From Jacaranda mimosifolia (Eukaryota; Streptophyta; Magnoliopsida; Lamiales; Bignoniaceae), in assembly GCA_018894105.1 (NCBI GenBank), contig CM032133.1, forward strand, positions 13,530,501-13,594,500: a DNA stretch of 64,000 nucleotides. The letters run 5' to 3'. The notes under the pieces were generated by a model. The model made no database searches. It had not been told where the DNA came from and worked only from the letters and a program-made list of their open reading frames with translations. Below, one piece after another: positions 10,037-25,000 of the stretch. Each line of letters begins with the position of its first letter. Position 1 is the stretch's first letter. Made by a program: the position numbers and the translations under genes.

Positions 10037-13000
10037 ATGATGGACAAGGCTGATCCTGCCCAGAAGCTGTACACCAAAATGCGATTGTGGGAATTCCCAG
10101 ATCAATACGTGGTGGAGCCCACCGACAGCTCCTCCTCTTCGTTTTTGGCTATCAGTCGCCTGGATGGTTCCATGAATCTAATTGGTAACTTCATTGGTGT
10201 TTCATTTTTCCTATGGCTTCTTTTTCTGGTAATCTTGTTTATTGTTGAATGCTGTGGTGGGTACGTGTTTTCTTGGCATGGTAATTCTTTTTTTGTTCTT
10301 CTGTTATATAGATGAAATACCCCAGTGCAACTCGCTTCGTGTTCCTAAAATTCAGACGATCTATGGTGTGGTTGGGATGCTGAAGCTTCTAGCAGGCAAG
10401 TTCTATGGCTTTATTAATTTTTGTAGATAATCAGCGAATGATGACTTCCTCGTGTATTTGCCAATGGTTACCGCCTTGAGGTTTTAGAGCTTTGTTTCTA
10501 TAGGTCCATTAATGTATATGATGCCTGGATGTAAAAACTATTCATCTATGTAGGTTTTGCTAAGGATTGGTGATGATCCCCTTTTGAGTATGTGTATTAC
10601 ACTGTGGCTCTGAGTAAATTTGTGTAAGGACATAAGATTTGGTACTTGGTTGGGTAAATTGATTATAAACCGAATTCATTATTCGGAGATAAGCAGAGTG
10701 AATTTTTCAAGAGAGAAAATCCTTATGAGGTTTTATGTGTGCCAATTCACTTGTCGCTTAGTGAGTTAGTCTTTTTGCTAGTATGAAATTGTCCCGGAGG
10801 TTGTTAAGACTCAAAGTGACATTTTTAGTCTTTGAGCATCTATTAATGTGCTTGTTGTCTCTAGTATAAACCTGGGTGAGCCACTTATCACCACCAGGCA
10901 ATTTATTCCATAATAAATACCATTGCCACTGTTAACTTTCCTGCTAGGACCTGATGTCTGAATGACGTAGACCTAGGAGCAAAGGTGGTCAAGGTTGGGT
11001 GGACTGGAGGTGAGTCTTTGGTGGCTGACTACAAGATGACCTCAAAAATTATTTGAGAAAGAGGCTGGGCCTTTGCCACAGTCTTGAGGTTTGATTAAAT
11101 CTTGTAGATTTTGGTGTTTTACTTTTCACCTTACAAATTAGAATGGAACTCTATTGAAGAGGGGATATCTTGAATGTTCTGAAGTAATAGGCTTTCTTTT
11201 AATTAGGCCGGAGATTCATTGTCCGAAAGCCATTGAAACTCCTCTTCTAACACTGTCTTTGGAGTTATTATTGCTGTTGTAGGTATTGTGGGGGTGAGGA
11301 GGGGGGAGCCAGGCATGGAGCATCCAAATTGAGAATGAGTGACTGAGGATTGGTGGAGGTTGGTAAGAGTAATGAGGGAAATTGGTCTCACCCCTTAGTT
11401 TTCCAGGCAGTCTGGTGCTCACCTCTGCCGACTCAGCTGCCATCAGGGTCCTATTTATCCATCCCCTGACACTCGAAAGTCCAATCAATGACTCCTGATG
11501 CTTCATAAAAGTACAACAGAGTTCACATAATACCTCCTCTTGAACCTGGACATAGTTCTACCTCCACCTAGCATTGAAAGGCCTTTCATTGATGCCACCT
11601 ATGCCTCATTTCTTAATATCTTCCATCTCAAACTCCTGGTTTTTTTAATAGGCCTGATCATCCTATATTTCTGGAATGTCTCTGAGAAATGGATGAAATG
11701 TAATGTAATATATATGGAAAGGCATTTTTCATCGTCGATTTAGTCAGTGACTAATTCTTGCTGGGACATTGATCTTCTTTTTTAAATCTACCGGGAGCGT
11801 AATCAGCTAACATTTTAAGGGGTTTATTAACTCTTTTGAACTTTAACGGGGGGGTAAAAGCATTTTCCTCCAGACTATAGCATCTAGCGGTCACTGTTGA
11901 GACATGCACCATTTATTACTAGATGGAGCCTGTCACAATAGTGTCGAGCATTGATACTTACATAGTTATTAAAGGCGAGAGGCGGGCAAGAGGCCCATTT
12001 TTAAGGCGAGAGGCGGGCGACCAAAAGGCAAAGGCGACAATTTAACAAATATATATATATAGTGCGAAAATTCCAAAAAACATGTTTTAGATGATAAAAA
12101 ATATATGGACATATAAATAATGTTAAAAAAAATCTGAATTCACACTTCAAAAGTTCATTCATAACTCATAAAAATACTAACATATGGTCAATTAACAATA
12201 TATAATTATATGTCATCCTCATCCTTACTCAAATCTAATGCAAACAGTAAAAAATTAAAAATAAACAAAATAATTACAAATCTAATCCAAATAGTAAAAA
12301 AATAGAAATAAACAAAATAATTACAGAAAATACAAAAAAAAATGTAAATAATGATTTAAAATAATTTAAATGGAATTAAAAACCTAAAGTCTTCAATTTT
12401 CTACATAAAACAGAAAACAGGAAGGAAAAAAACAAAAAAGGAAAAACTGTACCTGGACCCGTGGACGGCGAGCGGCACCGGACCTCCGGCGGAAGATTGG
12501 GTGGGGTCCGGGCGGCCAATTGGGAGTTGTGTGCAAATGGGTCCAATTTGTTTTATTTTATTAGTTTAGTTAGGGTTTTGTTTTTAAATTAAGAAAATTT
12601 CCTTTTCTTTCAAAAAATCCAGCAATTTTGCTTTTTTTTTTTTTATAAAAAAAATGCCCACATTCAGTGAGGCGGGCGGGCCAGGCGACCCGCCTCACTG
12701 AACAGGCGAGGCGCAGCAAGGCGCCCGCCCAGGCTGCGCCTGGCTCGCCTGGTTGCCTCAGGCGAGCCAGGCGCACGCCTTTGATAACAGTGGATACTTA
12801 TTTGGTTTCCTTTACTAATCCTTGTGTTGAGAAGTAATGGCATTGATTGCATATATACTATCTTTTCATGGTGTGTTGCTAAAATTATACAGCTTATGCC
12901 ATTTATCAAATTAGTTGGTCTAAAAAGTTACGCAACAATCAAGAGGGCTTAGAAGTGTAAAATGCATGTTATTCTGGCTCTTTTTATACTTGCATATTAC

Positions 13001-16000
13001 TAGCAGCGTGGGGCTTATCAAGTTCTTGTTGTTTTTGCTCTATGATAACAAAATGTCCTAAGTTTGTTACCAGAGTTCTTCACAATGACCATTGCTGTCT
13101 GACGCATGACTTAATTGATCATAAAAGCGACTATAGACCCAAGATGTACTGCAAGTGTATATGAATTTCACCTGCATGCTAGCATTGCAGTCTTTATCTT
13201 TCAACCAGTTGGATAAACATGGAACTGCTGATTAAAAGGGAAGTTATTGGGTGGAGTGAACATCCTCAACGTACTTGAGTAATAAAATAGCCTAAACTGA
13301 GTAAGATGTTCAAACTAAAAAAGAAACAACATATGATTTAAGTGATGTCATTATTTGGCCAAAAAGGAAAAAGAAAAAGTAAATATTGGTTTGAGATATT
13401 GTAATATGTCAGGTTACTTCTGAAAATTCCTTTCCTATGCCTAGCTTCCTAGTACAAGGTGAGAATATTTCCTTTGACAACCTTGGGTTAGAATGAATCA
13501 ATGAATAAACATCCCATTCAAAATGGAGAATTGAGAATCAGGTGGGATGTAAGATGGGATAGAATGATGAATATTGATTTCAATCTGTCAAATAAATCCG
13601 GTTTTGAAGTTTGATCTAGATATATAAGATTGTCTTTCTTCTGTTTACTCACCTCTAACAATTACAAAAACAACACTGATACTATGAGATGTTCAATGGT
13701 CATGAGGAAAGGATTGTTTTATGTGTAATGATATGATAGTCCTAATTGTCTTCTAATTCTTTCTTTCCATTAAGTTTAGCTTGATATTTTCTATTATTTT
13801 GATGTTCATATTTTTTGCTTTTAGGGTCATATTTATTTGTGATAACTGAACGCGAATGTGTTGGATCTTATCTGGGTCACCCCATCTTCAGAATTACATC
13901 AATGAAGGTTTTTCCTTGTGATCATTCTCTCAAGAATTCTCCAGAAGAACAGGTTTGATAATTGCTAGTTTCTCCGTCTTATGTTTGGAGCATGTTTAAG
14001 AGTTTGTCATTTAAAATGCTCTCTGATCTATGCCTTTTTGAACAGAAAAAGATGGAGAGTGAGTTTTCTCGCTTGCTGCATGTTGCAGAGGAGACTCCGG
14101 GTCTGTATTTCTCCTATAATGTGAATATAACACTGAGGTGAAGTTTTTCTCCACATACTAAGTGCTTGTTTATATGGGATGCTGGTTGTTGTTTTCATAA
14201 ATGTGTAGCCTACAAGGTTTCTATAGGACTTCGCTATTATCTGCTAGTAGCATGAAGTATTATGTTTCATATCACTTCAATCAGGATTGCGAATAACAAA
14301 AAATTGTTTGTTTTGCCTTTTGAAAAGTCTAAAAGTATCAAATGCCTTGCTGAAAAGCTTGGTGATATATTGATTACTAAAAACAAAAAAAACATGTTTT
14401 GCTGGAACTTGTTTCATCCTCTTATGGGAAAAGAAATGACCGAAAATTTTCTTTGATATTGGTACTTGACAAGGACGGATTTGGGGTTGGGGTCAGCCCC
14501 CACAACTTTTTGTGTGTGTGTGTATTAGAAAGTTCTAATATCAGTTAATTTAAATTTAAATTTTAAAAATATAGATCATTTAATATTAATTAAAATAATT
14601 AATTTTTAATTAACATTCATTAATTTTTAAAAAATTTAACTTTTCTTGTTGGGCTTAAATAAAAAATTAATTATTTTGATTTATTGAATTAAATTAATTG
14701 ATTTTAATTAATGATAAAAATTAAAATTAAATAATTAATTTTTACTTTGTAAAAGTAAAAATAAATTTTTAAGTCCAAATTCAGAATCAAGTAATTAATG
14801 AAGATAATTAGGTTAGACCCATTTGAGTACTTTTATCCTATTTGTGTGAAAAACGTTGTAGGGTTAGTCAAAAAGAACCTTAAAAAACTTGCAAAATAAC
14901 TAAAATTCATCCTTTTAACTTCCACGTAATTGCTACAAAGAGGTGAAAGCGAGTATTTTTTTAAAAAAAAGATCTTTTTGGATTTCTTTGTTTTTAAATG
15001 CTACAAGTGAGAAAATTTTTTCTGCTATAAATGTTGTGAAAAAGAGGCTCAAAAATAAAATGAAAGATAACTTTTTAGTCGATTGCTTAGTTACTTACAT
15101 TGAAATTGATATTTACTAAAAGTTTTGATATTGATTCGATCATTGATGAAAGTTATGGTATAAAAAACATTGTGCTCAACTTCGATGAAGATCATGCATT
15201 TTGTATTCATAAATTGTAAAATTCATATTTAAATTTTATGTATTTATAACTTTTGGCCCCCCATATTCTCATTTCTGGGTCCATCCCTGGTACTTGAACT
15301 AAGCAACCATATTCTTCTAAACATGTAGTTCACTTGTTTTTGATAGGCAAACAGCTTCTTGATGAGTGCTAATTATTAATCACAAAATATAGGCATTCTT
15401 TACGTAGAAGGGGTTATTGAGTGAGTGAAATTATTCCAATCTAGGATCAAAACTTGAAGGTCTATATTTGGAAATTAACTTACTCCCTCTCCTCTCTTTT
15501 TCCTCTTTTCTCTTTGGTACTAGTAAGATGTTTGTGTTTTGCATTTAAAAAACAATTTATAATTGGAAATACCATTGTTTCTGGCACAAATCCGGAGATT
15601 CTTCAATAGGGCAACTTTTTGGAAGCCATTAAACTAGGAAATTTATTTGATTTTATACTCGGTGATCTTTAAATTATCAAATTAAAAAAGCTGAAACCAC
15701 TAATATATAATGTGATATCTGTTTTTTTATCTGTTTTCATAATATTGTAGATTAAAGATCAAGCTCCCTTCCCTCTGTCCCATACCCTTTTGCTAATCTC
15801 ATCACTTCCCTCGTTACTCATCTATATATGTTACAATTGCGAAGCACTTATTATTTAAGTTATTGAGTATGTAGTCTCTCTTGTGTCCTCTGGTTGCGAG
15901 AGTATATAAGCCTGTACTCTTTTGAAGAGAGAGTGCAATATATACAAAAAGAGAGGAGTTATAGGAGAACTCTATCCTTGTTTAACCCAAGAGTTTGATT

Positions 16001-19000
16001 GATCAACTTCTGAGAAGGTGGGATACCCATGCCTGTTTTTTCTTAATTGCTGCGTGCCTGCACATTCCGTGGGTTGAAGCATGAAATCAGTAGATAGATT
16101 TAAAACAAAACATTTTTTCAAAGTCCATGTGCAAGTGATTTGGGTTACAGTTAACTTCATACCTCAGGAGTTAGTGCTCTCTCTTTTTCTAGTACCTCTT
16201 GCACTTGTTCATATTGCTCTTGAATTTATGGTATTTTATGCAACTAAATTATTTCTGCTATGTTGAAGATTTTATTTTGTTTTTATTTTTGAGTTACAAG
16301 GGATGAGAATTTTGCATTTGCCTGCAAAGGGATATGTTTTGGTCCTTCTACAATCAGTTTAAATCAAACTAATGGTTTGCTTTGCAGTGCTCAACGATTG
16401 CATGAATTGGGTGATGAATCAAAGTTGCTTCCTCTTTGGAGACAAGTAAGTTTGCTTGATATTTAATTGTTGTATTCCATTCCATGGACTGTGCCTACAG
16501 TTTATAGATCTCAAATTGTAGCTTCTAGTCGAGTGTAGCTTTGTTATACTGAGCTCGCAAAAAATCATATGATTTTTTCTCATAATACCAATTTTGTAAG
16601 ATGCAGTTTTTACAACTACTTTTCCTCCGTATAAATTCTTTCCCCAGGCAGACCCTCGATTTCTTTGGAACAACTATATGTTGGAAGTGCTTATAGACAA
16701 CAAGGTAAGCTTTCTGAATGAATCATACAAGTAATTCATAGTCTTGCTGCGGAGTTCCCTATAGATTTTGTAATCACTGAATTTGATTTCATCCTTTTGC
16801 AGCTTGACCCATACCTACTCCCCGTCATGCAAGGCAGTATCCTTCCGATTGTCCTGATCTTCCTGCATTTCATGCCAAAACATGATTAGCATCACCATAT
16901 CTTTGTTTTACATGAATCTAAGCCTTAACAAGTCATCAGGTTTTCAGACCTTTCAAGCTGCCATTGGGAAAGATATCCTTGATGTTGCACTGATAGCACG
17001 AAGATGCACGAGGAGAACTGGTACATAAAAAACTGCAATCTTCAAATCCTATCCCCCCTGTCTCCCATCCCTCTCTCCAATTTCCATTTGTTTCTGCCTC
17101 CCCTCATTCCACGTTAATCATGACTAAACAATGAGAAGGTGAAGGTAATGCTTCTATGTACTACATGGTGGGGAAGGATAGACCTTCTTTTCTGTATGTT
17201 TGAGAGTCGGATAGCTTGTATGTGAGCTGAGAGCCCTTGGGTTCCTTTGTGAGGGATATGAATATTTTCTGTGTCTATTGGGAACTACGAATATATCTAT
17301 GACCCTTTGCATTAATTCCATAAATGATTATTTCCAGTATTACATAAACCACTCATCATTGATATGCTTGAGGATATTTCTTGATATAAATATTTTGATT
17401 TAATTTATACCTATTTAGTTTGAACTGATCTCGTCATGATCTGTATGTGCCATTCTATCTATGAAAATCTGGTTGGAGATAGGATTCTCTTAGGATTCAT
17501 TGATGAGGTCCTCAACCAAGTATTTTCCTATTTGGGCATCTATATTTTTATTTATCCTTGGTTCTAGAATCTGAAATGTGTGCTTTTCTGATTCTGGCCC
17601 ATAAAACCAGTGTGATGTGTGATGACACTTGTTGCATATAGCTTAGGTTCTCTGAGCAATTCCAGTCAATGCGTATTGTTCTGTTTTTCTTGATGCAACA
17701 TGTGCCTGCTTCAATCTTAGGTTTTCAGTAGTGTGTATTTTTGCTAACCAAATTTTCAAAATACTTTAAAGCAATTGAAAATGGATTAACTGAAACATTG
17801 ATGAACAGATATTGGATCTTTCCCAGTCCAGTTTGGAAAATTGGATATTATTTAAGATTGGAGAATGCTATATAACCTTGTCATCCGAACTTTATTTGCT
17901 CCTGTATTCTTTTCGTGATGTCCCAAAATTACACTACATTTCCTAAAATGAAGTTTTCAAAAATTGCCTTTCAGTTAAAGTAATGGTGTGATACCATTAA
18001 CTCTCAACTACTAATTCTGAGGGCAATGGTATGACGGTCCGCAATCTTTCACCTTTCCAACCATAATCTAAACTCCATATTGGGTCAAATTAGACCCATT
18101 TTTAGGATGGAGGGGAAGTATGAATTTAAATGCCTTCTATTCCAGCTGGTCCTAATTTTGCATTTACTTGAAGGCACACGAATGTGGAGAAGAGGAGCGG
18201 ATTCTGATGGTTTTGTTGCTAATTTTGTGGAAACTGAACAAATCATACACTTGAAAGGGTATATTGCATCTTTTATTCAGGTAAACTCCTCATATGCTGG
18301 AAATTGATTTTTATCAATTTGTGGTAAAACTATATTCTTCCTGGAGTAGTGCTCTAAAGAAGTACCTTTGGTTGTCTACAGCATAAAATGTTGTATCTTT
18401 GTTGCTGCAAAATGCTTTAACATTTTACTATATATGTTCCACAAATTTTGGACTGCTTTTTTCCTTTAAATTTATTTGATCCACAGAAAGTTGATTACTG
18501 TCTGCTTAGTTACTGGAAAAATATTCCAGAGAAATGCTTTCATTTCTACCTGAAGTGTATATGATTAACACAATTTTTTGTGACAGCTATTGAGGTAATG
18601 TTTTGTGTGTGCTGCTCGATATAGACCTAATCTTAGTTTGCATTTGCTTCTGTCAGTAGCATATACAAGGGTTTAGCTGAAACGGAATCACCTATAGTAA
18701 CAAAAATTGAAGAGTCAATGACTGAATGCTGCTAATTTTTTCATGGTGAAATTTGCATTTATTAGTTGACAAACAAGATGTGGACGTCATTCAAGAGAAA
18801 CTTGTTATTTCTAATGTATCTTGTACAGAAGTTTTCTTCCATGAGAATTTATTGGTTGGGTTTGTTTTCTGAAGTGAATGGAAGGCTTATGGTCAAAATG
18901 CTCTACACTCAATCCGTGCTTTATTCTGATGCTTGTTGCTTAGCATCTTAAGCATGATTTGATGTTATAAACCTGATAGTATATGAAACTTGATAAGCAC

Positions 19001-22000
19001 GTGGTACTTGGGCATCCAAGCACCACTTTTTGAATTGAGGTAATCGACTTTGAAATATGTTTGCTATTGAAATTTATTTCTGCATCTCGTGTGGCGATAT
19101 GATGACACTAGCACAGGGTGTTTAAAATGTAAAAGAATAATAACTATATGTTTTTGAGCAACATGAAATAGAACTTCAATTTATTTAAATATATAACCCT
19201 GCACAGTGGCACATATCATTTACTACTTTGCTGCGAACAATGGACAGGGACTATAATGAAAGTAGGTTAATTCTTTTTCTAGTTGATGATTGCAACAAAT
19301 GGTAATTCATTGTGTGGGTGTCCAATCAAAAGAATTTCTACATTCCTAAGTATCCCTTTTTCAAAGTGTTATTTTGCATTTCAAAGGGCAAACATAATGA
19401 CTACCTTTATTAAATCGTGAAGATATTTGAAGTTAATTACTTTTCTCAGTGAAACCTGAGGCATACCTCATCTAATTAGTTACTCCAATTTAGTTGGTTT
19501 TACATAATAATTTCGGCTGCTAGAGTTTGTATCCTTTCTACTCTAATAATTGTTGGTTTATAACATTGGGTTGGTTTGATTAGACAATTTGAGGTTTATA
19601 GATCTAGCTGCAAAGTAGCACATTTCGTGAGGAACAGTTCAAGCAAATATTTATGGAGATGAGACATCATGAATATCTATTGCCTGCACTTCTTGCCTGC
19701 CAACATTGTGTGCTTGATGCTCTTGGTTTTTGAATTTTCATCATGAATTGTGGGATGATGTTATGTTCCCATAATCTGCTTCATTTGGATGAATAGCAAA
19801 CTATGAGCTATATGCTTTTAATTTCCAAGGGGAAGCTAAATGCAGCATGCGAATATGAGGAATTGCCTTAGAGAAAAAGGATCACAATTGGGAGTCAGAT
19901 CTATGCCTGCTTTGACAAAGATATGTTAATTTAGGCTGCAGATATGAAATAGTACGAGTCTCTAACAATCAAAAGATTTGATGAGTTTTGATTTCATGTC
20001 ACAAAAGGTGTTAGTCCCGCAAGATAAAATCTGCACTATCTTCCTAAAATTCAAATGAGTTCATTTCATTTTACTTTTATGCTGAATCTATTAGTTATTC
20101 CTCCAATCTGATCCTTTGGCTGTGAATTGTAAATTCAATTATATATCTGATCTCTACTTATTAGCTGAAAAAACTATTTACTATGTTCGCAGCGAGATTA
20201 CAATGACTCTCACATCAAATATGTCTTCGTGATAAATTGTGGGCAGTAATTCTTCATAGTGATAAATTATGGGCGGTAATATAGATTGAGCATAGAGCTT
20301 TTAAGTTGGATATGGTTCATGAATTGTGGAATGAAAAATGTGGTACTCGCAAGTGTATATGGGTGACATGTCAAATGGAGGACCAAACATGAGTTAGATG
20401 CCAACATAAAAGAATTTCAGTGTTATTGGTAATATGCATGGCTAGTGGGAGTGTCTCCTATAAAGACAAAGACATATATTTCGGCATTATATTTTAAAGT
20501 ACCTATGGCGGCTGCAAACTGGAACTTCATCTGAATTTTCAAAGAGCAGTCCAACCTATCAGTTTGGAGCTTCTACTATTTGAATGGAAATTGGATAAGT
20601 TCAGAATAGCTTATTCTTTGAATCTTTTTAATCTCTATTCAGCTACAATCATTCGCTCTTTGGATTAGCATATTTTAGGGCAAAATTCTATGTATCTATC
20701 GACTTTAGCATGTGTCAAATTAGTAAAATGTGATGCGGAATTACATTTGGGCATGTTTGAAAGGTGCAATGGGCATATGCATGCATGTGAGCGGGTCAAT
20801 GGCTTTACAACCTAAATCTAGCTCAACCCACATATGAATGGCACGAAAGACGTAGTTGTTGCATACAAGCTGAACCCAGTTCATATCCACTGAACCTAGA
20901 ACAAACTCAATCTAGCCATTCACCACTCCTAAATAGAATGCGTTGTCTCATACTTGTCTAGTGTCACGTACAAAATTTCTCTGTTTTGCACACTGATCAG
21001 TTTAGTAGAAATTAACCTGAGATCACATTGCGAGGAACAATATATCGGTTTATGTACATGAAGTATATGTGATCAAATTTTAATTTAACTTGTACTATTT
21101 CTCACTTTTATCATGTGAACGAATTAATGTCATTCTTTTATTGTTAATTTCTGCTTCTAGGTACGAGGGTCGATACCATTACTTTGGGATCAGATTGTTG
21201 ATTTGACATATAAGCCAAAGTTTGAAATTGTGATGCCTGAGGAAGCAGTGAGTAGTTTTCTGATCTTCAGGTTATGATCTGAACCTAACATATTGCATTC
21301 TTTTGCTGACTTCTTCCTCTACACAACATCTCTGCAGCCTCGTGTAGTTGAGCGACACTTTTTGGATCTAAGAAAGAAATATGGAAATGTTCTTGCAGTT
21401 GATCTAGTCAACAAGGTACATGAATCTCCATTATGTTAAAAATTTTCAGCTCCATCATAGCTGTATGCAATTTGTCCTGACAGTCACATGGGCCAAATTG
21501 TCTATGCAATTGCTATTTTCTTCTGCTGCCATCAGAATTTCACAACTTCGCAAACACTGACTTGTCCAGAAAGAGATTTCAGTTGGGAGAAGTTTTAAAA
21601 TACTTGCACCTCATTTAAAAACTATGACTATTGTAGGTCTTTCTCATATTCAAACACCAGATGCTTCGATTCACTTCCCTCTCAGCAACTTCGAACATAG
21701 TTTCCTGTATGAAAAGCACATTACGCGCTTTCTGGAATACCTCCTTCAGCACTCACCTCTTATGCCTTTCTCGATAACCTCTAACATCCCAGATTATTAA
21801 TTTTATTTAGTACAGGTTTCCTTCAATTTATGAAGCCTTCTCATAGTTAACTGATTATGTTAGGTTTTTCAGCTTGCTTTCTCTTGTTTGCTTTTCCTCT
21901 CATAATGATCAGCGATAAACTGTAGTTGCCTTGGCTTACCTGGAGCACTGACCAGCTTCATACCCATTTTATCTGTGATGCGATTAGGAAACAGGGTGCT

Positions 22001-25000
22001 ACCCTTATCACCTTCACCAATTTATAAACTTGATGTTGGTTTGCAATGTTAGATTACCAAGTTCGTTACCCTGTTCTATAGATGAATTTGTTGTATTTAC
22101 AGCAGTATATGAACAAAAACAAAAGAAAAAATTTCTAAGATGAAGTTGATACTAAATAATAATTATATATTTTATTCATAGCAAATATAAATTTTATTAA
22201 TAAAAATAGAGAGATTACAAGGAAGAGAATAATTAGTCCTAAGAACATATGGATAAGTTATATAAAATTTCTTGCTGATCTCTCTGCAAGTCCCCGAAAG
22301 ATAGACGCCCAAATGGACCTAATGTAACCAATGCTTTGCACCAAAGAGAGGCAAGATATAAAATTTTCTGTCAAAGGGAACTGTTAGTCGAATTATAGTT
22401 TCTAAGGATATATGTGTTCCCCTCTACCCAGTCACACAAGTCCTAGCAAAAATAATTGATTTCCACAATATCCTAGTTCATTTGCTTTCTCTGACCCCTA
22501 CGAACTGCATCAAGGTCTCATTTACTGAAGATGGAACTTCAACTGTATCTTTTAATAACTTGAATAGTCTCTCCCAAAATGCCTTTGCAATGGGCAATGT
22601 AAAATAAGATGATCATGATTCTCATGATTCTTACATATGCACACCACTGTGGGTGGATTCCCTTATTCTCATGAACTAATGTCTGAATAGAAGCTGTAAG
22701 CTACAACGGTACCTTTACTTCCCAAATGGGTTTGTATGAGATTAAGAAAGAAAGAATCATAGGTGTAGTTTTGGATCAGTAGTCCACACTCTATAATCTA
22801 TAGAAAAGAAGGATGAACTATAGCAAAAGCCTGTTGGAGAATTACAACATCACCAGGTTCTTTACCATTTACGTCTTAAAGAAATGAAAGTTCCAAGAAT
22901 AGGTAGAGCCTGTGTAAAAATAGATATCGAGGCTTCATGGACAAGGGAAAGATGACGAAGACGTGGAAAGACTAAATTTAAGTGGGCTATCATCTAGTCC
23001 AGTATCCTCCCAAAAGGTGGCACCATGTTCAATAAGAGGAAAATTTCCAAGGAATGGAATAAGAGGCACTTGAACCTGCCAAGGCAATGATTCATAATAT
23101 AATTAGATAAATTAGAACTTGTATTATGTTTCATTTCCTAAATAAGAAGACATCAATGAAATCCAGATCGGTAGAATATTTTAGGTCGAAGTGAGGTTGT
23201 TCTTTATTTGGATTGTTATCATCTTTCATGTCCCTACAATTTGTACTTCCCATGTGAAACATTTTTGCATTAGTTATCTTGGTATATTTGATCTTATCTT
23301 CTGCACTCCTAACAGCATGGAGGTGAGGGACGCTTGTGCGAAAAGTTTGGCCATGCAATGGAACCTATTACCAGTGATGATCTGAGGTAGGTTGTCTTTC
23401 AACCCTATCATTTTACTATTCTTTGATCACATAGATGCAGTCTGGCTAAATTCCATCCCTACTATATTTTGCAGATACCTGCACTTTGATTTTCATAAGA
23501 TATGTGGTCATGTTCATTTTGAGCGCCTTTCCATTCTTTATGAACAAATTGAGGATTTTCTCATTAAAAGCAGGTATAATTACTTTCCAGAGAAGCATAC
23601 ACGTTTCTTGCCTGAGTTTGTACCCTTTCTGTCAATTACTGCTTTATTTATTTGTACACTTATTTTTTGTCATAGTTTGTGTGTTTATAAAATCATGTTG
23701 TATTGTGTTTTTTGAATGTTGGCTGAGTAAAATGAATCTGATCATAAACATAATACATCTTGTGAATTGTTGAATCCTGTTATGGTCTTCCCTTGCTAAA
23801 CTCTTGAAGATAGCATGATGCTTTTTGAGGGTACATAATTCTGAGGTTTTGGGTGGTATCACTTCCAAAAGCAATCACAGAATCAAATTACTGGATAAGA
23901 TTTTGAAGCATTCATAATGAAAAAAATGAATAAGATCTTATATGTTTGCCACTTCACTTACTGGATAAGTACCATTTTGTACACCCGAAAGAGTCCGGGT
24001 CGATCGAAACTTCGATTCTTAATTTTGACTTGTAACATAGTACTGGAGAATTAATTGATTCATGAGCTGATGGTTGATTCTGGATTGTTGGCCTTTTCAA
24101 CATCTTCCTCTGAAGAAAAGTGAGCAGGAGCAGAGTTTCACAAATTTGAGGTAGAGTTCAACTTAGCAAGATATAACCACAATATTAGACAAATAACAAT
24201 ACTTAATTGTACTGGAATGCTGTGTTAAAGTGCATGTTAAAATCTTATGCAGATCTGATCAAGACTTATTTAAGAATATGGAACGCTGTGAGTAACACTT
24301 AAACAATATGCTCTTCAATGCAAAAACTAAGAGCAACAAGATTCTTGGCTCGAGCCTAAAATAATAGTTGACTATGCTTCGACCTTATTGTGAGAGCTTG
24401 TCGCTTTTAGAAGTGCTGGATTTTCAGAAAGAGATGCACTGGAAACTAAACAGTTGTCTATGGAAACTACTAAAAAGTTGGAATAAGTTGAAAGGTGGAC
24501 TGCCCTTTCGGAAACCCCTAACTAGGAGCCTGTATCTCCATCCTCATGCACTACCATAAATCTTATTTCTCTTGCCGTTGCTATCAGAACATGTGGATGT
24601 TGAGGGACATGGTAGTATTGTAGATAGTGGATGGGCTGCCCGTATATTTGACCTCCCACTTGGTGGTGGTCATCAGCTATTTTAGAATTAATGGAGAGGA
24701 TGGAAATGACGATGATGAGAAGGGAGAGGAAGTACAAGAGGAGGATCAGGTGGTGGTCCATATTTTGGGTCTGGTTCCACTGATAGTACAATAACATAAT
24801 CTTGGGTTTGGGAATGTGGGCATGTATATGTAGTGGTGGAACCTATATTATACATATATTTTACATGATAGGAGGTCAAATTAAATTATTGAATATTTTC
24901 GTATAATGAAAAGAAGATAATGAAGATGTCAATAGAAAGAATTAAAATAATACTAATGTAATTAAAGTGCCAAGAAAAAGAAAAATTGACACTTGTCTAT

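Larger units (their letters stand above)
14138..16387 (+). other. Intron 4 of the RHD4-like gene (2.25 kb)
   Basis: The intron runs from a GTGAAG donor to a TTTGCAG acceptor. It contains an 820-bp hAT derivative at 14470-15289. The remainder, including 15300-16380, shows no gene; a 61-codon frame at 16081-16266 has no recognisable domain. Confidence 0.75.

Noticed and set aside
11203..11506. Overlapping minus-strand frames in intron 2 as an antisense gene
   Set aside because: No recognisable domain, and two overlapping frames over the same bases suggest chance openness from base composition.
24522..24879. Minus-strand frames in intron 13 as a hidden gene
   Set aside because: They are histidine/proline-rich frames opposite a GGT/GGA-rich patch; no conserved motif and no start context.
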